Shown piece by piece: positions 45,125-57,711 of a DNA stretch of 64,000 nucleotides. This stretch comes from Pleurotus djamor. Lineage: Eukaryota; Basidiomycota; Agaricomycetes; Agaricales; Pleurotaceae. The translations under genes were made by a program, and so were the position numbers. Where the stretch lies: positions 1-64,000 of the forward strand of contig JAPEVF010000198.1 of NCBI GenBank assembly GCA_029747585.1. Direction: 5' to 3'. A model generated the notes under the pieces. That model did not search any database. It was given only the letters and a program-made list of their open reading frames with translations, and was not told the DNA's origin. The number at the start of each line of letters is the position of its first letter. Position 1 is the stretch's first letter.

Positions 45125-46620
45125 GCGAACTCATTGCAGAGATTTTTATTCTCGCAAAATGGGCTTCCAAACGTGATCGTGCACCGTACATGGGTTACCC
45201 TAGCGATGCGTTCTCTCGTGAGCGGAACTGGCTCAATATAGCTGGCGTATGCACGCATTGGAGAGACGTAGCTCTAAACTGCCCTCGGCTCTGGTCAACG
45301 ATCACATTGACACCTATGGATCGTGCATTGGCGATGATATCACGGTCAAAGTCAGCTCCCTTGTTTGTCAACTCGTCCCCTTTCCTGACGAGTCAAAACT
45401 TGGACAAAGTTGCTTCGATCGTCATGTCCAATATCCACAGAATACAAGAGCTGGATATAGGCACCCGCGACGACCAGAAGCTCTTCGAGTTCCTTCGAAT
45501 GAACGAAGGGGAAAGCGCTTCTATCTTGCGAGTCCTCACTTTGAGAGGTCCCATGAACCCCCTGCCCAAGGACATCCTCATGCGGGAGATGGGCTCGCTC
45601 CAAGAACTGCAAATTTTGAAAGGCACCCTCGCTTCTCCATTTCCTTCTTTCCCGCGTCTCAAGCGGCTTCACATCGATCCAACCGACTCTCTCACTACCC
45701 CACTACTTTCAATCGATGTCCTTCTTGCATCTCTTCGAAATGCCCCAAACATCGAGGAGCTGCATTGTCGCCAAATCCACGTACCCGATAGCCCCCCTTT
45801 GAACACTCCACTTGATGTTGTTCATCTACCCCGGCTGACTCGTCTTGACATTTCTGGACTGACTATCGCATCTTCCAAGATTCTTCGCCTTCTGATACTC
45901 CCACAGACCACCAATATCACCTACCATTGTCAACAATCCATCCCGCAGGGCTCAAACATGTCAAGCCTGCAGTACGCCCTACTTCGGTTTATCTCCGTCC
46001 CCGGTCGAGTCATTCGCGATATTTCAGTAAAAAATCAGTTATTCATGTTGCACATTACCTTGGACACGGTTCTTCGTTCTGCTACCCATACCTTCGAGTT
46101 GCGTCTTCCAGGACTCGCTAACGTTCCCTCCGATGAGCTCATCCAATTATTGGCCGCCGTCCCCTTTTCGAAGGCACCCTCACTTAACCTTACAGGTGCC
46201 GACAACGGGATCAAACTGTCCCCCCTACTCAAACTCTGTGACGAGGTCAAAGTTCTAACGCTCACAGGATGCACGGCTGCAGCCTTCCGTAGACTTCGTA
46301 AGAAAGCCGATGACTCGCAAGTTCCCTTACCCAAGCTTCGTAGGCTCGTCGTGGAATCATGTGCTTTTCATATCTCCTACGAAGAGCAAGACGCGGCTAT
46401 GTGCAAAGCCATGTCAGCTTTCTTGAAACAGCGGAAGCAGATGAGCATGGGTATCAAAGAGCTTATCATTCATGACTGTGACATCATTGAGGAGGTCGTT
46501 GATGGATTCAGAAAATACGTGAAGGTGGACTGGGATTACAACGAGATCGAAGAAGAAGAAGAAGAAGACTATAGCGAAGATAATTACTCGGATTACCCCT
46601 ACAGTATGTATTACGGCTAG
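45125..46620 (+). CDS. F-box/LRR-type protein, N-terminus incomplete
   Basis: The annotated frame from ATG 45190 encodes 476 aa. In the same frame, sequence back to a splice acceptor at 45124 adds ELIAEIFILAKWAS, the second half of an F-box, but no exon with the first half (the LP motif) was found upstream. Compared with the convergent paralogue on the other strand, the similarity is clear (RNWLNIAGVCTHWRDVALNCPRLWSTI, MSNIHRIQELDIG, AFLKQRKQM). The frame ends in an acidic EEEEEEDYSED tail. It is either a 5'-truncated copy or has an unseen first exon. Predicted role: SCF substrate adaptor, substrate unknown. Confidence 0.65.
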
Positions 46621-46829
46621 ATTGGCCACGATCAACGAGGCTAGCAGGCTCGATGTCTTACCAAGTAATGCGAGACAGTTGTTTCCCCTCGTCAAGTTCA
46701 ACGAAAGTTTATCCATCTTCTCACCCCGGTCTTCGCCCAGCTATCGAAGCGTCGTTACTAAGACATTTAGTCAAGAGTTCAAGGTCATAATCTATAGACT
46801 ACCAAAAAAACACAAGATGAAAACCGTGA

Positions 46830-48536
46830 TCAGAAGATATACGCCCCTTCGCCATCAGACCAATCCTCCTCATCGTCATGGTCTTCTTCTTCTTCTTCTT
46901 TCTCTGAGTCGATCTCTCGATAATCCCAATCCACGGTGGTGAACTTCCTAAACTCATCAACAACACTCATCGTGATGTCACAATCTTCAATAATAAGTTC
47001 CTTGAGCTCTGCTTTCATTTGCTTCCGTTGCTTCAAGAATGTCGTGAGGGCTTTGCACATCCCGGGGTCGCGTTCCTCGTAAGAGATGTTGAACGCGCAT
47101 TGTTCCACGGTGAGTTTACGAAGTTTGGGCAAAGGAAGATCCGAGCGATTGGCTTTCTTCATGCTGCGAAATACCTCGACTGTGCAGGCCGTAAGCGCCA
47201 GAACCTTGATTTCTTTGCATGGTCCAAGGAGAAGAGACGGTTGAATCGTGTCCCGAGTGATGCCACTGAGGCGAAGAGAGGGAGTCGTCGACAAGGGAAC
47301 GACAGAAAGTATTTCTGCGACTTTGTCTGGGAGCTCGACAAAGCTTGCCGGTAGAGTCAGCTGGAAGATATCGGTAGATGATCGGTGAACTGTTTCCAAT
47401 ACGATCACAAAGTCGTCGCGGGTGATCACCTCAAGATCGCGAATGATACGCCCAGGAAGGGAGGTGAAGTGAGCCAACGCATTTCGCAGGTGTGATAAAT
47501 CCGAATTTGGGGAAACGGATTGGCATTCAAAGGCGACGCTTGCTGTCCGGGGGTATTTAAGAAATTGGAAGAGCTTTGAGGAGGAGATGATGTAACCCGA
47601 AACTTCCAGATCAACCAAATGAGGCAAGTGAACAACGGGAAATTCGTGGTCCATGGAGTCGTCACTAGGTGCTATGACTTTGTACACTCGTAACACCTCG
47701 AGATTCGGGGCGTTGCGAAGAGCCTCAAGAAGGATGTTCATGAAGAGATGGCTAGTGAGTACAAACTCTATGGGATCAATCACAAGTCGTTTGAGGCGAG
47801 GGAGCGGAGGAAACGGATGAGTCAGGGTTCCGTCAAAGAGATTGAGCTCTTGAAGTGAAGACATGTCTCGTTCGAGGATATCTTTGGGCAACGAAAACAT
47901 AGGCACTCGTAGGGTGAGAGATTGTAGCATCGGAGCACTTGACCCCTCGTTTAATCGAAGAAACTCGAAGACCTGTTCATCTTTGCGTGCACCAATATCC
48001 AAGGATTGGATTCTGTGAATATTGGACATGATAACCCGAGCAACTTCGTCCATATCGTGACCCTCCTCCGCTATATTGGAGCACTTTATGGTCAAGGGCA
48101 CCGATTTGGACCGTTTGATCATTTCTAAAGCTCGATCTACGGGTACCAAGTCGATGGTAGACCACAGTGTAGGACAATTCAGAGTAAGGCCCCTCCAATA
48201 TGTGCACACGCTGGCCACATTGAGCCAGTTTCGTTCCCCGGAGCATTCGAGTTCGCGGCGAAGGAGCTTTGAAAAGAGCCGTGCGTTTGTGGAAGACCAT
48301 TTCGCTATGAGAAAGATCTCGAAAAGGATCTCGTCTGGCAATCGAGAAATGTGCGCATGGGCGTTCCTTTCCGTCTTCAACGAACGAATACGGGCTTGGA
48401 GTTGATCGATTTGGCCATCGATTTCAAGCTGTTTGGTGGTGTCCGCCTAGAAATAGATAAGTATGGATGTACGAAAAGTCACTGCGATCTCTGCTAGCAC
48501 TCGCCGACTCACAGCAAAAGAGCTCGAACCGTCCAT
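46830..48536 (-). CDS. F-box/LRR-type protein (paralogue of the convergent neighbour)
   Basis: Two exons on the minus strand, 48536-48513 and 48446-46830, joining to 546 aa (MDGSSSFA, then a predicted coiled coil QLEIDGQIDQLQARIRSLKTER). A complete F-box follows: HISRLPDEILFEIFLIAKW, then WLNVASVCTYWRGLTLNCPTLW. The rest shows repeated leucine-rich segments and ends in an acidic tail with runs of Glu and Asp. It is a close paralogue of the gene at 45.1-46.6 kb, in inverted orientation and separated from it by about 210 bases. A third fragment lies at 63.35 kb. Confidence 0.8.
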
Positions 48537-49093
48537 GGTGGTGGTACTTGAGCACTTCTGAGTTCGAGACGTAGCTATTACATAACCACCGCTACGTGCT
48601 TATAAGCTTCCCATGCCTCGGTCTTTTCTCGAATCATGTTGTTAGTATGTTGGGTCTTGGCTACATATCTGAGTCATTCGGCCAGGCGTCAAGAAGCGGA
48701 TATGGTTGGTACTGGGTTTCAGTACAAATTCGTAGAGTCAGATAGTAGATAACTCTGCGCTCGTGTGTAGATGAGAACAGGAAGGGAGGCCGCAAAAAGT
48801 GATAGAAGAAGTCAAGAAAGAGGTAGGTAGAGGGTAAACAGGGGCGCGAGTTGACGACAGGACCCTGGCTGTACGGTGTACCTCACGATATGCATCGCCA
48901 TAATTCTGTCCATAGCGAGGAATTTCGCACTCCGTTTTCAAAGGGGACAAGGAGGCGGGATGTCACAGTCGTGTATAGACCACGAGATGGATCATTGGAC
49001 AGCCCACGGGTATCAAGATGAGAATAGTCAATAGTAGCAGCTATTTCAGTATACCAGCAGTAAGTACACGTCAAGCCGATCTCTATCTTACGC
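48537..49093. other. Intergenic, no supported gene
   Basis: Short spacer between two minus-strand genes. ORFs are short and without motifs. Confidence 0.4.
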
Positions 49094-51875
49094 TCAGGGA
49101 TTTGGCGGTACAAGTGGGTAGAAGTCCCTTTCAAACTTATCGGCCTTCCCCACTCGTTTCGGTTGCTTGGATTTCGACACGCAGTTCAAAAAAGGCAGTT
49201 CGTCGACCTTAATATCCTTGTATAGGTCCGACTGGGAATTCTGCGAACGTTTTCTGAAGTTACTACCCGTCCAGCATTGCTATAAGGCTAGTTAGCTATG
49301 AGTAAGAAGGGTCAAAATTGGTCTGACTGACATGGTAAAAGGATAGACTTGGGAACTCATATAAGTCCCATGATCTGGTCGCAATATCATATCCCAAGGC
49401 GTCCGCCTTGAGTCCACCGCGTAGGACCAGGCCAACATCGAGTTCAAGACAGCCTCGGAACTGCACATCCGCAGCTCTGGTCTCCAGCTGAGCTGGGTCG
49501 ATTCGGCGGGGACTTCGACGTTGGTTCCCAAAAAAGGCTTCACCGCTGACGGCAGCCTTTACATAGACATCCGCTTCACCGACAGCAACAAACTCTATCG
49601 ACCCAGAGAGGATGGTCACACCTGAACACCATATCGTCGTTCATATATGAGGGAGAACGTTTGACACAAAGGGAGGAACATACCAAGTTCGAGGGATGGG
49701 ATTAGATGTCTAGGCAGGCCAAGAGTCAGCCGTGTTTGGACGTTAGTAACTTGGGGACCAGGTTACCCTGTGAAGTCCGCCCGGGCAGATATATTTGGGC
49801 CAGCTGAAAGATCAAACTCTGCCCCGAGCATTAGGTGTCAGCGTCGGTACAATGAGTTCCCTTATGCTTACCCAGTGGCTTGAAGTCAACAGCCTTCGCG
49901 ACGACACCCCGGTGCTGAATAGGATACCAGAATTCAACTGTGGGACTCAATCAACAACGATCCACATATGGAAACCAGACGATTCTGCTCACGTTCCCTG
50001 CTGCAAGGACCCGGTCGGGGTATCAGCCCGTTGACACAGCTGAGTAACACGGATACTTACACATGTGCACGAACATGGGTCTCGAATGCAACAGACAGTT
50101 GAGGATCAAAGCCAACTTGTGTCTCGAGGTTGACGATAGGTCCGGCTGCAATGATTCTGCGCATGCGTGATGAGAGAGATTAACTTAATCCAGTGAAAGG
50201 AACGCTCACCCCGGTATTTGATAAGGAGTCAATGGAATATGAGCAATCTTTTTTCGGGCAGATTCTATGTGACCCTACAGAAGAAGAAGAGGTTAGTTGA
50301 CAAACTGAATGACACTGGTACCCATAGGCGAGGCAGACACGCACACCCAGACTCGCATTGACGTTTATGTGAAGATCAGCATCCGCATTGATAACTAGCA
50401 ATTCCAATGAGTCAACAGAGGATTTTCGGCGAAGGGATAACGCACTTCCGTGAACAGAATGCTCCGTCATCTATGTATACATGTGAGCGACCAAATAAAG
50501 ACGCACAATCATTTTGAACTCGCCTTGGGGGGGATCAAAGAACCTTGGATAGTAAAGTCGACCTTGGCTACGGCATCAATTTTACCTCTTGTCAGTACTT
50601 GAAGACTAGGTCTGAACAAGTTCGATGAACAGCCGATGAACCCGGACGGCTGGTAGGAATAGATGACAACATTTTCTTCTTGATTGAAATGCACTTCCTC
50701 TTTGATATCGGGGTGATAGCTATAAGAGGTCCCTGTGGATGTGCGAGACGTGTCGGAGATGCGAGAAGTGCTCAAAATCGAATGTTCAACTCACCTTGTT
50801 GAATTTGATTTGCGACGGTGCCTATAGCGCCACCCACTTTGGTAGTAACAGTATCATAGAGCGAGGGTGCTTTATTCGCGAAAGCATCATTTTTACAGGA
50901 AGTGGTTTTTGTTCATCAGAAGGCGATATGGACGAAAATCACTGGAACAACTGACCATGCTGAGTCTTCCCCGGTTCGATAAGCGAGGGCACGATACCAC
51001 CTACTGTGGTCTTGAAGCCGTCTGCGGCTGACTTCAGAACGCTAGGGACACTTGGTAGGTACTCAGTCACCGTCGTCAGAGCAGACTTGGCGGTATCGAT
51101 GGGGTGGGCGATCCAAGAAGGCATCTCAAACTCGGTATCCCTGGCTTGAACCTCCGGGTCTGAATCAGGGAAAGACGAGGCCGAGAACGTCAGGTTAACT
51201 GGTCCATTTCTACAAAAACAGGAGGATGAGAACCCGGTGAACTATTGGATACGTGAAGAGCATGAGTGGGCGTACTTGGACACGTCTACGGCAGCCCAGT
51301 TGGCGTCCAAACTGAACAAATGAACGATCGGGGCGCTAGCATCTCGCCTAGCAACTGTATTCATAAATTCAGCAGGAACGGATTGATCGTCCGCGACTCG
51401 AGCACTGGCTACACGCAGGAAAGGAGCTGCGCTACACTAATGTCGACAGGTCAGCGAGGAACCAGGAAGCGAAGAACTCAGAAATATGGCGTACACTTTC
51501 TGGAAGTCGAACAACACGGTCCACAGGCCCGCCATTATCAAAGACGTGTTGACATCCAGCACTTTCGAGGTCAGGAGTCGAGCAAACCAAACGGACCTCT
51601 TGCTGCAAAGCGTGAGGGTCGCAGTCGAGAATGACCCATCCAGCTGCTGGCGTGATATCCGTCAACGCCGAACCGGACTAAAAAGATTTATCGTCAAGCG
51701 GGATTTCATCATTGTTAAACGAACATACGAGGTGTAGGGTCCCCGATTGTCCAGTCGAGCGAGGGAGGTCGTAAGCACATTCCCCATTGAAGCACGGTCG
51801 GCTCCAGTCATTGGCTGGCCTCGAGAGAGCAAGAGCCGACGCTACGAGCGGTACAAGGAACGGTGACCACTTCAT
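49094..51875 (-). CDS. Large secreted protein (DUF7223-like family)
   Basis: Multi-exon gene read from ATG 51875 to a TGA at 49094-49096, with about ten short introns whose junctions I placed only partly. The start is a signal peptide (MKWSPFLVPLVASALALS), followed by RPCFNGECAYDLP and, after a 50-base intron, SGSALTDITPAAGWVILDCDP and GCQHVFDNGGPVDRVVRLPES. Later exons include FTIQGSLIPPK, LLVINADADLHINVNASLGV, IIAAGPIVNLETQVGF, LIPSLELGVTILSGSIEFV and a C-terminal YHQCWTG. The alternation of beta strands fits the repetitive beta-rich secreted proteins I recall as DUF7223, of unknown function. The 3' end is uncertain. Confidence 0.6.
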
Positions 51876-52793
51876 CTGGAGAAACGATTGACTCTGGGTT
51901 CATCAGGTATGGCCGAGTCTGGTATTTAACGTCTTGATTTTCGACCATCCCAGTAAAAGGATAGAAGCACATCCGTGTAATTTTCGAGGCGGAAACGATT
52001 TATTGCACTAAAGGGACACTTGGACGCTGCTGGCGTCGACCTAAAGACAAGTTTACCTTCTGGGCCTTTGGTAGATTAGATGTGGACCGAGTAACGCCGG
52101 GGGACCGGGACGGAAGCTAATTGGCGGATTAGAGTCGTTTAGGCGGAAGCAACTTGGTGAAAGGGACTAGTGCTCAGAGCTCTGGAGGGAGGACACGCTT
52201 CAGTAAAGCCAGCTTCAGATGGATTTCTAGTACTGCCTGGTGTAGCTCCGGTTCAACGGAGGTGACCGTATGGACGTGTGTCAACCCAGTTATCGGTGAA
52301 AAGGAATGTATCAAGTTCCTGATGTTGGGGAAACAGAATGAGTCTCAAAACAGCACAAAAGTTGAGGACAATCTTACACATATAACTTGTTTGCGATACT
52401 TCCACTGACTGTCAGACTAGCGATGTTGACGATCAGTCCGACGAAACTGGCCCTTCTCTCAGTGATGGCCCCGGTCGGACCAACCATACAGAGTGGAGTG
52501 ACATATGTTGCATTTCATGATGACCGTGGACATTGAGGAGATCGCTTGTCGTTCGCTAGGCATCGGCAAAGGGGGTTTAATTTCGGGGCCTTGATACGAA
52601 TTCTCGGACATGGGGGGACACATTCTGCCTCGATTTTCGCCTACTTTTGCCCTTGAACAAAACGGATAAAAAGATGTGTAGGTTGATGGTAAACAAAGTC
52701 TGTTTGTGGAAGAACTTGGTTTCTTGAACTTAGAGTTGACGGAGCGCTCGAGGTTCCTCGGCTTTCCTCAGACGCTTGACTGACCATCGCGCG
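51876..52793. other. Intergenic between divergent genes
   Basis: Holds the promoters of the secreted protein (-) and the mitochondrial-type protein (+). Only one short ORF (52154-52408), unsupported. Confidence 0.4.
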
Positions 52794-53838
52794 ATGGTCA
52801 TTCCTAACGGTCGGCTACTTGCACCTGCACTCAAACGACCTCGACCTTCTCTATGTTGTCGCACTGAAAGACACGCGAGGATATCCCAACGCTCAACGGC
52901 TACCCTTAGTTCCATGGGCTCCGGCTCCGCTCGCGATGGCACAGACGGTCCTCAACCAGAGAATGAACCACCTGTGTCCAACGCAGAATGGGAAATTCGC
53001 ACTGGTGCGCGGAATTGATGCTACTTCGTTTCAAACAACATAGGACGGAATCGAAATCAATTAGGTCGCGCTATCGATGTCCTGACGGAGACTCTGCCAC
53101 ATTTCTTCTCCTACGGGCTTGCTTCATCCATCGACAAGGCCACAGGGATGCCACGACCAGCCTCATCTATGCATATTCCCATTGCCGGCGCAAATCCTTT
53201 GGACTTCCGCCACAACAATAACGAAGTTGAAACAATCTACAGTCCAAAGGTCAGGTTGTCATATACGCCACCTGTTGCTCTCCCTGCTCCATTTCCCAAA
53301 ACTCTGCACGTCGAAGGCCTACCGCTTTACTTCGCGTCATCAGTCTTCATTCGACACACGCTAAACGCGCTCTACTCCGGTCTACATGTTTCGCTGAGGA
53401 AGGTCATCGTTCAGACGCCAGGATCAAGCAAGGCAATTGTGGGGGCGGTTGGCGGGGAACATGAAGGCGCGATTGCACCCAACCCGGCCAAAAATACGAG
53501 AGAGAAAAGCCTGTTTGTCGGGCTGACCGTGAACGGGACTGCCAGGGTTAGTGGAAGTGTCGGAGAGTGGGATGTGTAAGATTGACTTCAACCTTCACGC
53601 GTTTGTGGAACTGACGCGGTCTGCCAACACCAGCAATTCGATTTATACCTTTTCACCGATAACTGGGTTGATACACGTCCATACCATCACCTCCATTGAA
53701 CCCGAGCCGCACCAGGCGGTCTACGACACTCTTCGCTCGAGTCTTGGGAAAGTCTTCGGGTTTGGAATCATGGGAGACAATGGGGACCCCCGGCCAGGTG
53801 GTGCGGGGGTTCGTGCTCAAGCTGGAAGGGGACAGTAG
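52794..53838 (+). CDS. Probable mitochondrial protein, DUF2358/C6orf136-like (NTF2 fold)
   Basis: Three exons, 52794-53004, 53065-53575 and 53634-53838, joining exactly to 308 aa. ATG 52794 is used because the open frame further upstream begins with TTG. The first 45 residues are Arg/Ser/Thr-rich without acids (GRLLAPALKRPRPSLCCR), typical of a mitochondrial presequence. Blocks follow: EWEIRTGRAIDVLTETLPHFF, ESIYSPKVRLSYTPP-like IYSPKVRLSYTPP, VSLRKVIVQTP, GTARVSGSVGEWDV and a C-terminal IYTFSPITGLIHVHTITSIEP. This order fits the DUF2358 NTF2-like fold, recognised by pattern only. Biochemical function is unknown. Confidence 0.65.
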
Positions 53839-55452
53839 ACTTTTTTCGCTTGCATGTCTGATTCATCTTTTACATACACAAGNTTTTTCGACCCACTTGT
53901 CCATTACCATATTCTTACATGTCACAGAAGTTAGTCGGCAAAGAGAACAGTGTGTCCGATGAGAGTCGACGGTTCGGTCGCGCTTGGGCCACCACGCCCC
54001 TATCTCCTAACTTGCGTCTTCCTCGCGAGTCTGGTCAGCTCCGTGCTTCTTGCACAAAAGTATCCCAACACGCGTAAAATGGCTCAACCTGTCTCCCATA
54101 GTTTCTCCGTCGGACTACGGGCAAGTCACCATACGCAGATACCGGGAGCACATCCAAATCACGCCTCCTAGCGTTCGCGTTTCGGCAGTAATTCCACGCG
54201 TACGACGTTTTCAAACCCTGTTCATTTGTGGTGATCCTATGTACGCCTTGGTGAACCTTGGATGTCACACTGGTTTTGGGTTCGCTTGAAAACAGGTGAT
54301 ATACACACAACAATTTATACGAACAGAGCAGCTCCTAAAAGTTTTTGCAGGACTTCGTACCGAGGATTGGCGTCTGAACCAAGCAAGTCACTGTAGTCAG
54401 ACATAAAAGGGAAGATATTCCAATTTTGCTTGCGGCCTTCAGGCTCGCTCTGTCACACAGCATCGAATCCTCCAAGGGCTCGACCACATCCACCGCAAAA
54501 CATTCTGTCATGTAAATTGAATTGGAATGACCCAATGGTTTCAATGAGTTTCAGCGTCATCCAAACCGAGTCGTATGCGCTCATCACAGGTTGAGTTCAT
54601 ATTGATAGGGAACGAAAGGGAACGAATACGAACTTCTCAGCAATTTCTATCATCTTCAACGGCACGACAACGTGAAGAAACCATGGACGTTTCCAGACCA
54701 GACTCGGCATGCGTATTACGACAAGCCAAAAATGTAAGACAAGCCTCTTTTGTTGGTCTTGATGGCAACGACTAAATAAAACACGACTTCTCAGGATCTC
54801 AGATCAACGCCCACAAGCCTGTGAGACGGCGACTTTGATGATGGTTGGTCCAGCCCACCAGCATCAGAGAGATACAAGGTGATCAACCCAAAGAATCGAG
54901 CGCTTGAGTGCATTGCTGAAAATTATTTTGTTGTGAAAGGACTCAATCTGAACCGACTGTGTTCGGCAAGCCTTTCGGGCAGGCCTCGGCGTGCCGAGAC
55001 ATGGTCTTGGTATCACGGACAAGCCTTCGTGGCTGCCAACTTTTGCCAGCGGCACTGGTCTCACTGGTCTGGGCGTCCATCCCTTGGTCGTTTGAGTAAC
55101 TTGTGCGACGAAGAGGAAGCAAAAACGACGGGACTTTATTGGGGACGAGAGGTATCAAGAATTCATAATGACATGACAATTTCAACGGCATGCGATGACC
55201 GCTCAAATCATACATGTGAACACAGCCCTCGAGTCCGACAAAGGTGGCAGTAAACAAGGGAAAATAGCGATCTAGGCACTAGTTGGCCCGAATAAAAATT
55301 CAAAGTGTGCAGGGTGCCGTCACCTGCAACGCCTTTTCCATCCCTCCATCAAAAACCCCACCACATTCCTTTCCTTTCCTGTTTTCTTCCCTCATCTTCT
55401 CTTTCTACTCTACTCACTTTCTATAACTTCCCGGCTTTCGCGAAGTTCCACT
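53839..55452. other. Intergenic, no supported gene
   Basis: About 1.6 kb with short overlapping ORFs and one N (53883). The last 100 bases before 55453 are strongly pyrimidine-rich (TTTCCT runs), typical of a fungal promoter region feeding the glyoxal oxidase. Confidence 0.4.
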
Positions 55453-57711
55453 ATGCTACCACGCTCTTTATTGGCCCTTTGGCTAGCAAAGCTATCGCTG
55501 CCAGCGGCGCACGCTGCGGTGACGCCTGGCTCCTTCGCAGATGGAGGAAACACATTGGTTAGCGCAATGATGGTCAGTCCGAGTTCCACCCGTTCCTTTC
55601 GGCGCTCCTCATCTTGTTTGTTCCATAGATGTTCGTCGGTAACGATGAGAAGGTCTACATCCTCGACAAGGCTGAGGGTAACGCTGCTCAAATCAACGGA
55701 CATCCAGCATGGGGCGCTGTTTGGTGCGTCCCCCCAGCTACTCCCAGGGCTGACGTAGCTGAGCGACGTCTCCAATTACAGGGATATGAACACACACCAA
55801 ACGACGGTCATGGATGTACGCACCAACGTATTCTGTGCGTCCGGCATGCATTTGCCCAACGGCTCCTACGTTACCTTCGGTGGTAACGGCGCCATTGGTC
55901 CTGGAGGTAACATCGGCTCAGTACGCAATAACCGCGGATCCGCCGACTTCGACGAAACGTATCAAAACTTCGATNGGGGGGCGATCAATTCGTGTCCTCA
56001 ACCCTTGTTCGTCATCAGACAACTTCAACGACCCCAGTTGTCAATGGTTCGATGATCCTGCTGTTCTTTCGATGCAACGCACTCGATGGTACTCTGCTGC
56101 TGAACCGTTGGCTGACGGTACTGTTGTTCTCATTGGTGGCTTCGTCAATGGTGGCTACGTCAACCGAAACTACCCCAACACCGATCCTGAGTTCGAAGGA
56201 GGTGCCGCCGATGCGACATATGAGTTCTACCCAGCGAATGGCCGACCCCCCGTTACGATGCAATTTATGATCCACACGTCCGGCTTGAACTCTTACGCCC
56301 ACACCTTCCTCATGCCCTCCGGTAACATGTTTGTACAGGCAAACATCTCTACTGGTATGTTCGCTCATTCTTCCTTCCTTATTGTTGGGCTTGGATTCTC
56401 ATCAATCCTTTCTTACGCACAGTCCTTTGGGATTACAACAACAACGTTGAGACCCGTCTCCCTGACATGCCTGGTGGCGTTGTTCGTGTCTACCCCGGTT
56501 CCGGCGGTGTTGCTATGCTTCCCCTCACCCCTGCTAACAACTACAACCCAACTATCCTCTTCTGCGGTGGCAATGACATGCCTGAAGAAGCCTGGGGCAA
56601 CTACTCGTACCCTGCCATCAACACTTTCGACTACCCAGCATCCAAGGATTGCCAACGCATCACACCTGAGCCTACCGACGGTGCTAGTCCAGTGTACGTG
56701 AAGGATGACGACATGCTCGAAAGTCGTACTATGGGTCAATTTGTCATTCTCCCCGACGGCAAGCTTCTCATGGTTAACGGTGGTTTGAACGGTACCGCTG
56801 GTTATGCGGAGCGAACGAACGAGACTCCTACCTACGGCCAAATGCCTTTCGGTATGTCACTCTCTGCTGGCCCTGTCACCACCCCCGCCATCTATGACCC
56901 CAACGCCCCCGCTGGTCAGAGATGGTCGAATGCCGGCCTTTCTGCCTCCACCATCCCCCGTCTCTACCACTCCTCTGCTTTGCTCCTCCCTGATGCTTCA
57001 GTCCTGATTGCTGGATCTAACCCCAACGTCGACGTCAACCTTACAACTGCCTTCCCTACCGAATACCGAGCTGAAATTTTCTACCCACCTTACTTCGCTG
57101 CTACCACGCGCCCAGTTCCCTCAGGTGTTCCCAAGACCCTTTCTTACGGTGGTGATCCCTTCGACATCACTGTCCCCGCCTCTTCGTATTCTGGTTCCGC
57201 CAACGATGCAGCTGATAATACCATCATCTCTATCATTCGTGCCGGGTTCACGACTCATGCGATGAACATGGGTATGCGATTCCTCCAGCTCAACAACACC
57301 TACACCGTCAACGATGATGGCTCGATTACCTACCACGTTGCTCAAGCCCCACCCAACCCCAANCATCTTCCAACCTGGACCCGCTTTCCTCTACGTCACT
57401 ATCAATGGAATTCCCAGCAATGGCACGCACGTCATTGTCGGAAGCGGTGAAATGGGTGCTCAACCTACCAGCGCGGCCAGCGTTCTCCCTGCCAATGTTC
57501 GTTCAGAAAATGCACGTGGCTCGGCTGATGGTGCTTCGACCGGAGGTGGCAGCAACAACAACAATGGCAACGGCAACGGTGCTTTGTCAATAAGCTCAGC
57601 GCCTTTCACACTGCTGGCTGCCGCCGTCGCTGCCATCTTGTATCTTGGTACGTTTCACGTTCCCACATCGCTTTTGTTTGATAGACGCTGATACTCCGTC
57701 TTACAGCATGA
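55453..57711 (+). CDS. Glyoxal oxidase / copper radical oxidase, GPI-type C-terminus
   Basis: Secreted AA5-type oxidase that oxidises small aldehydes and makes H2O2 for peroxidases. Exons are 55453-55572, 55629-55723, 55782-56354, 56423-57647 and 57707-57711. Removing the N at 55975 and 57363 gives an exact 671-aa frame; with them the frame breaks twice. Signal peptide at the start. Active site: Cys90 (NVFCASG) and Tyr175 (RTRWYSAAEPLADGT) for the Cys-Tyr cofactor, Tyr444-His445 (RLYHSS) and His542 (GFTTHAMNMG) as copper ligands. After a Ser/Gly/Asn-rich linker the protein ends in a hydrophobic helix with almost nothing after it (ILYLA), as in GPI-anchored proteins. It converges on its paralogue. 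Confidence 0.93.

Noticed and set aside
55453..57711. Glyoxal oxidase as a frameshifted pseudogene
   Set aside because: Both frame breaks fall exactly on N characters, and removing them restores phase in every exon and all active-site residues.
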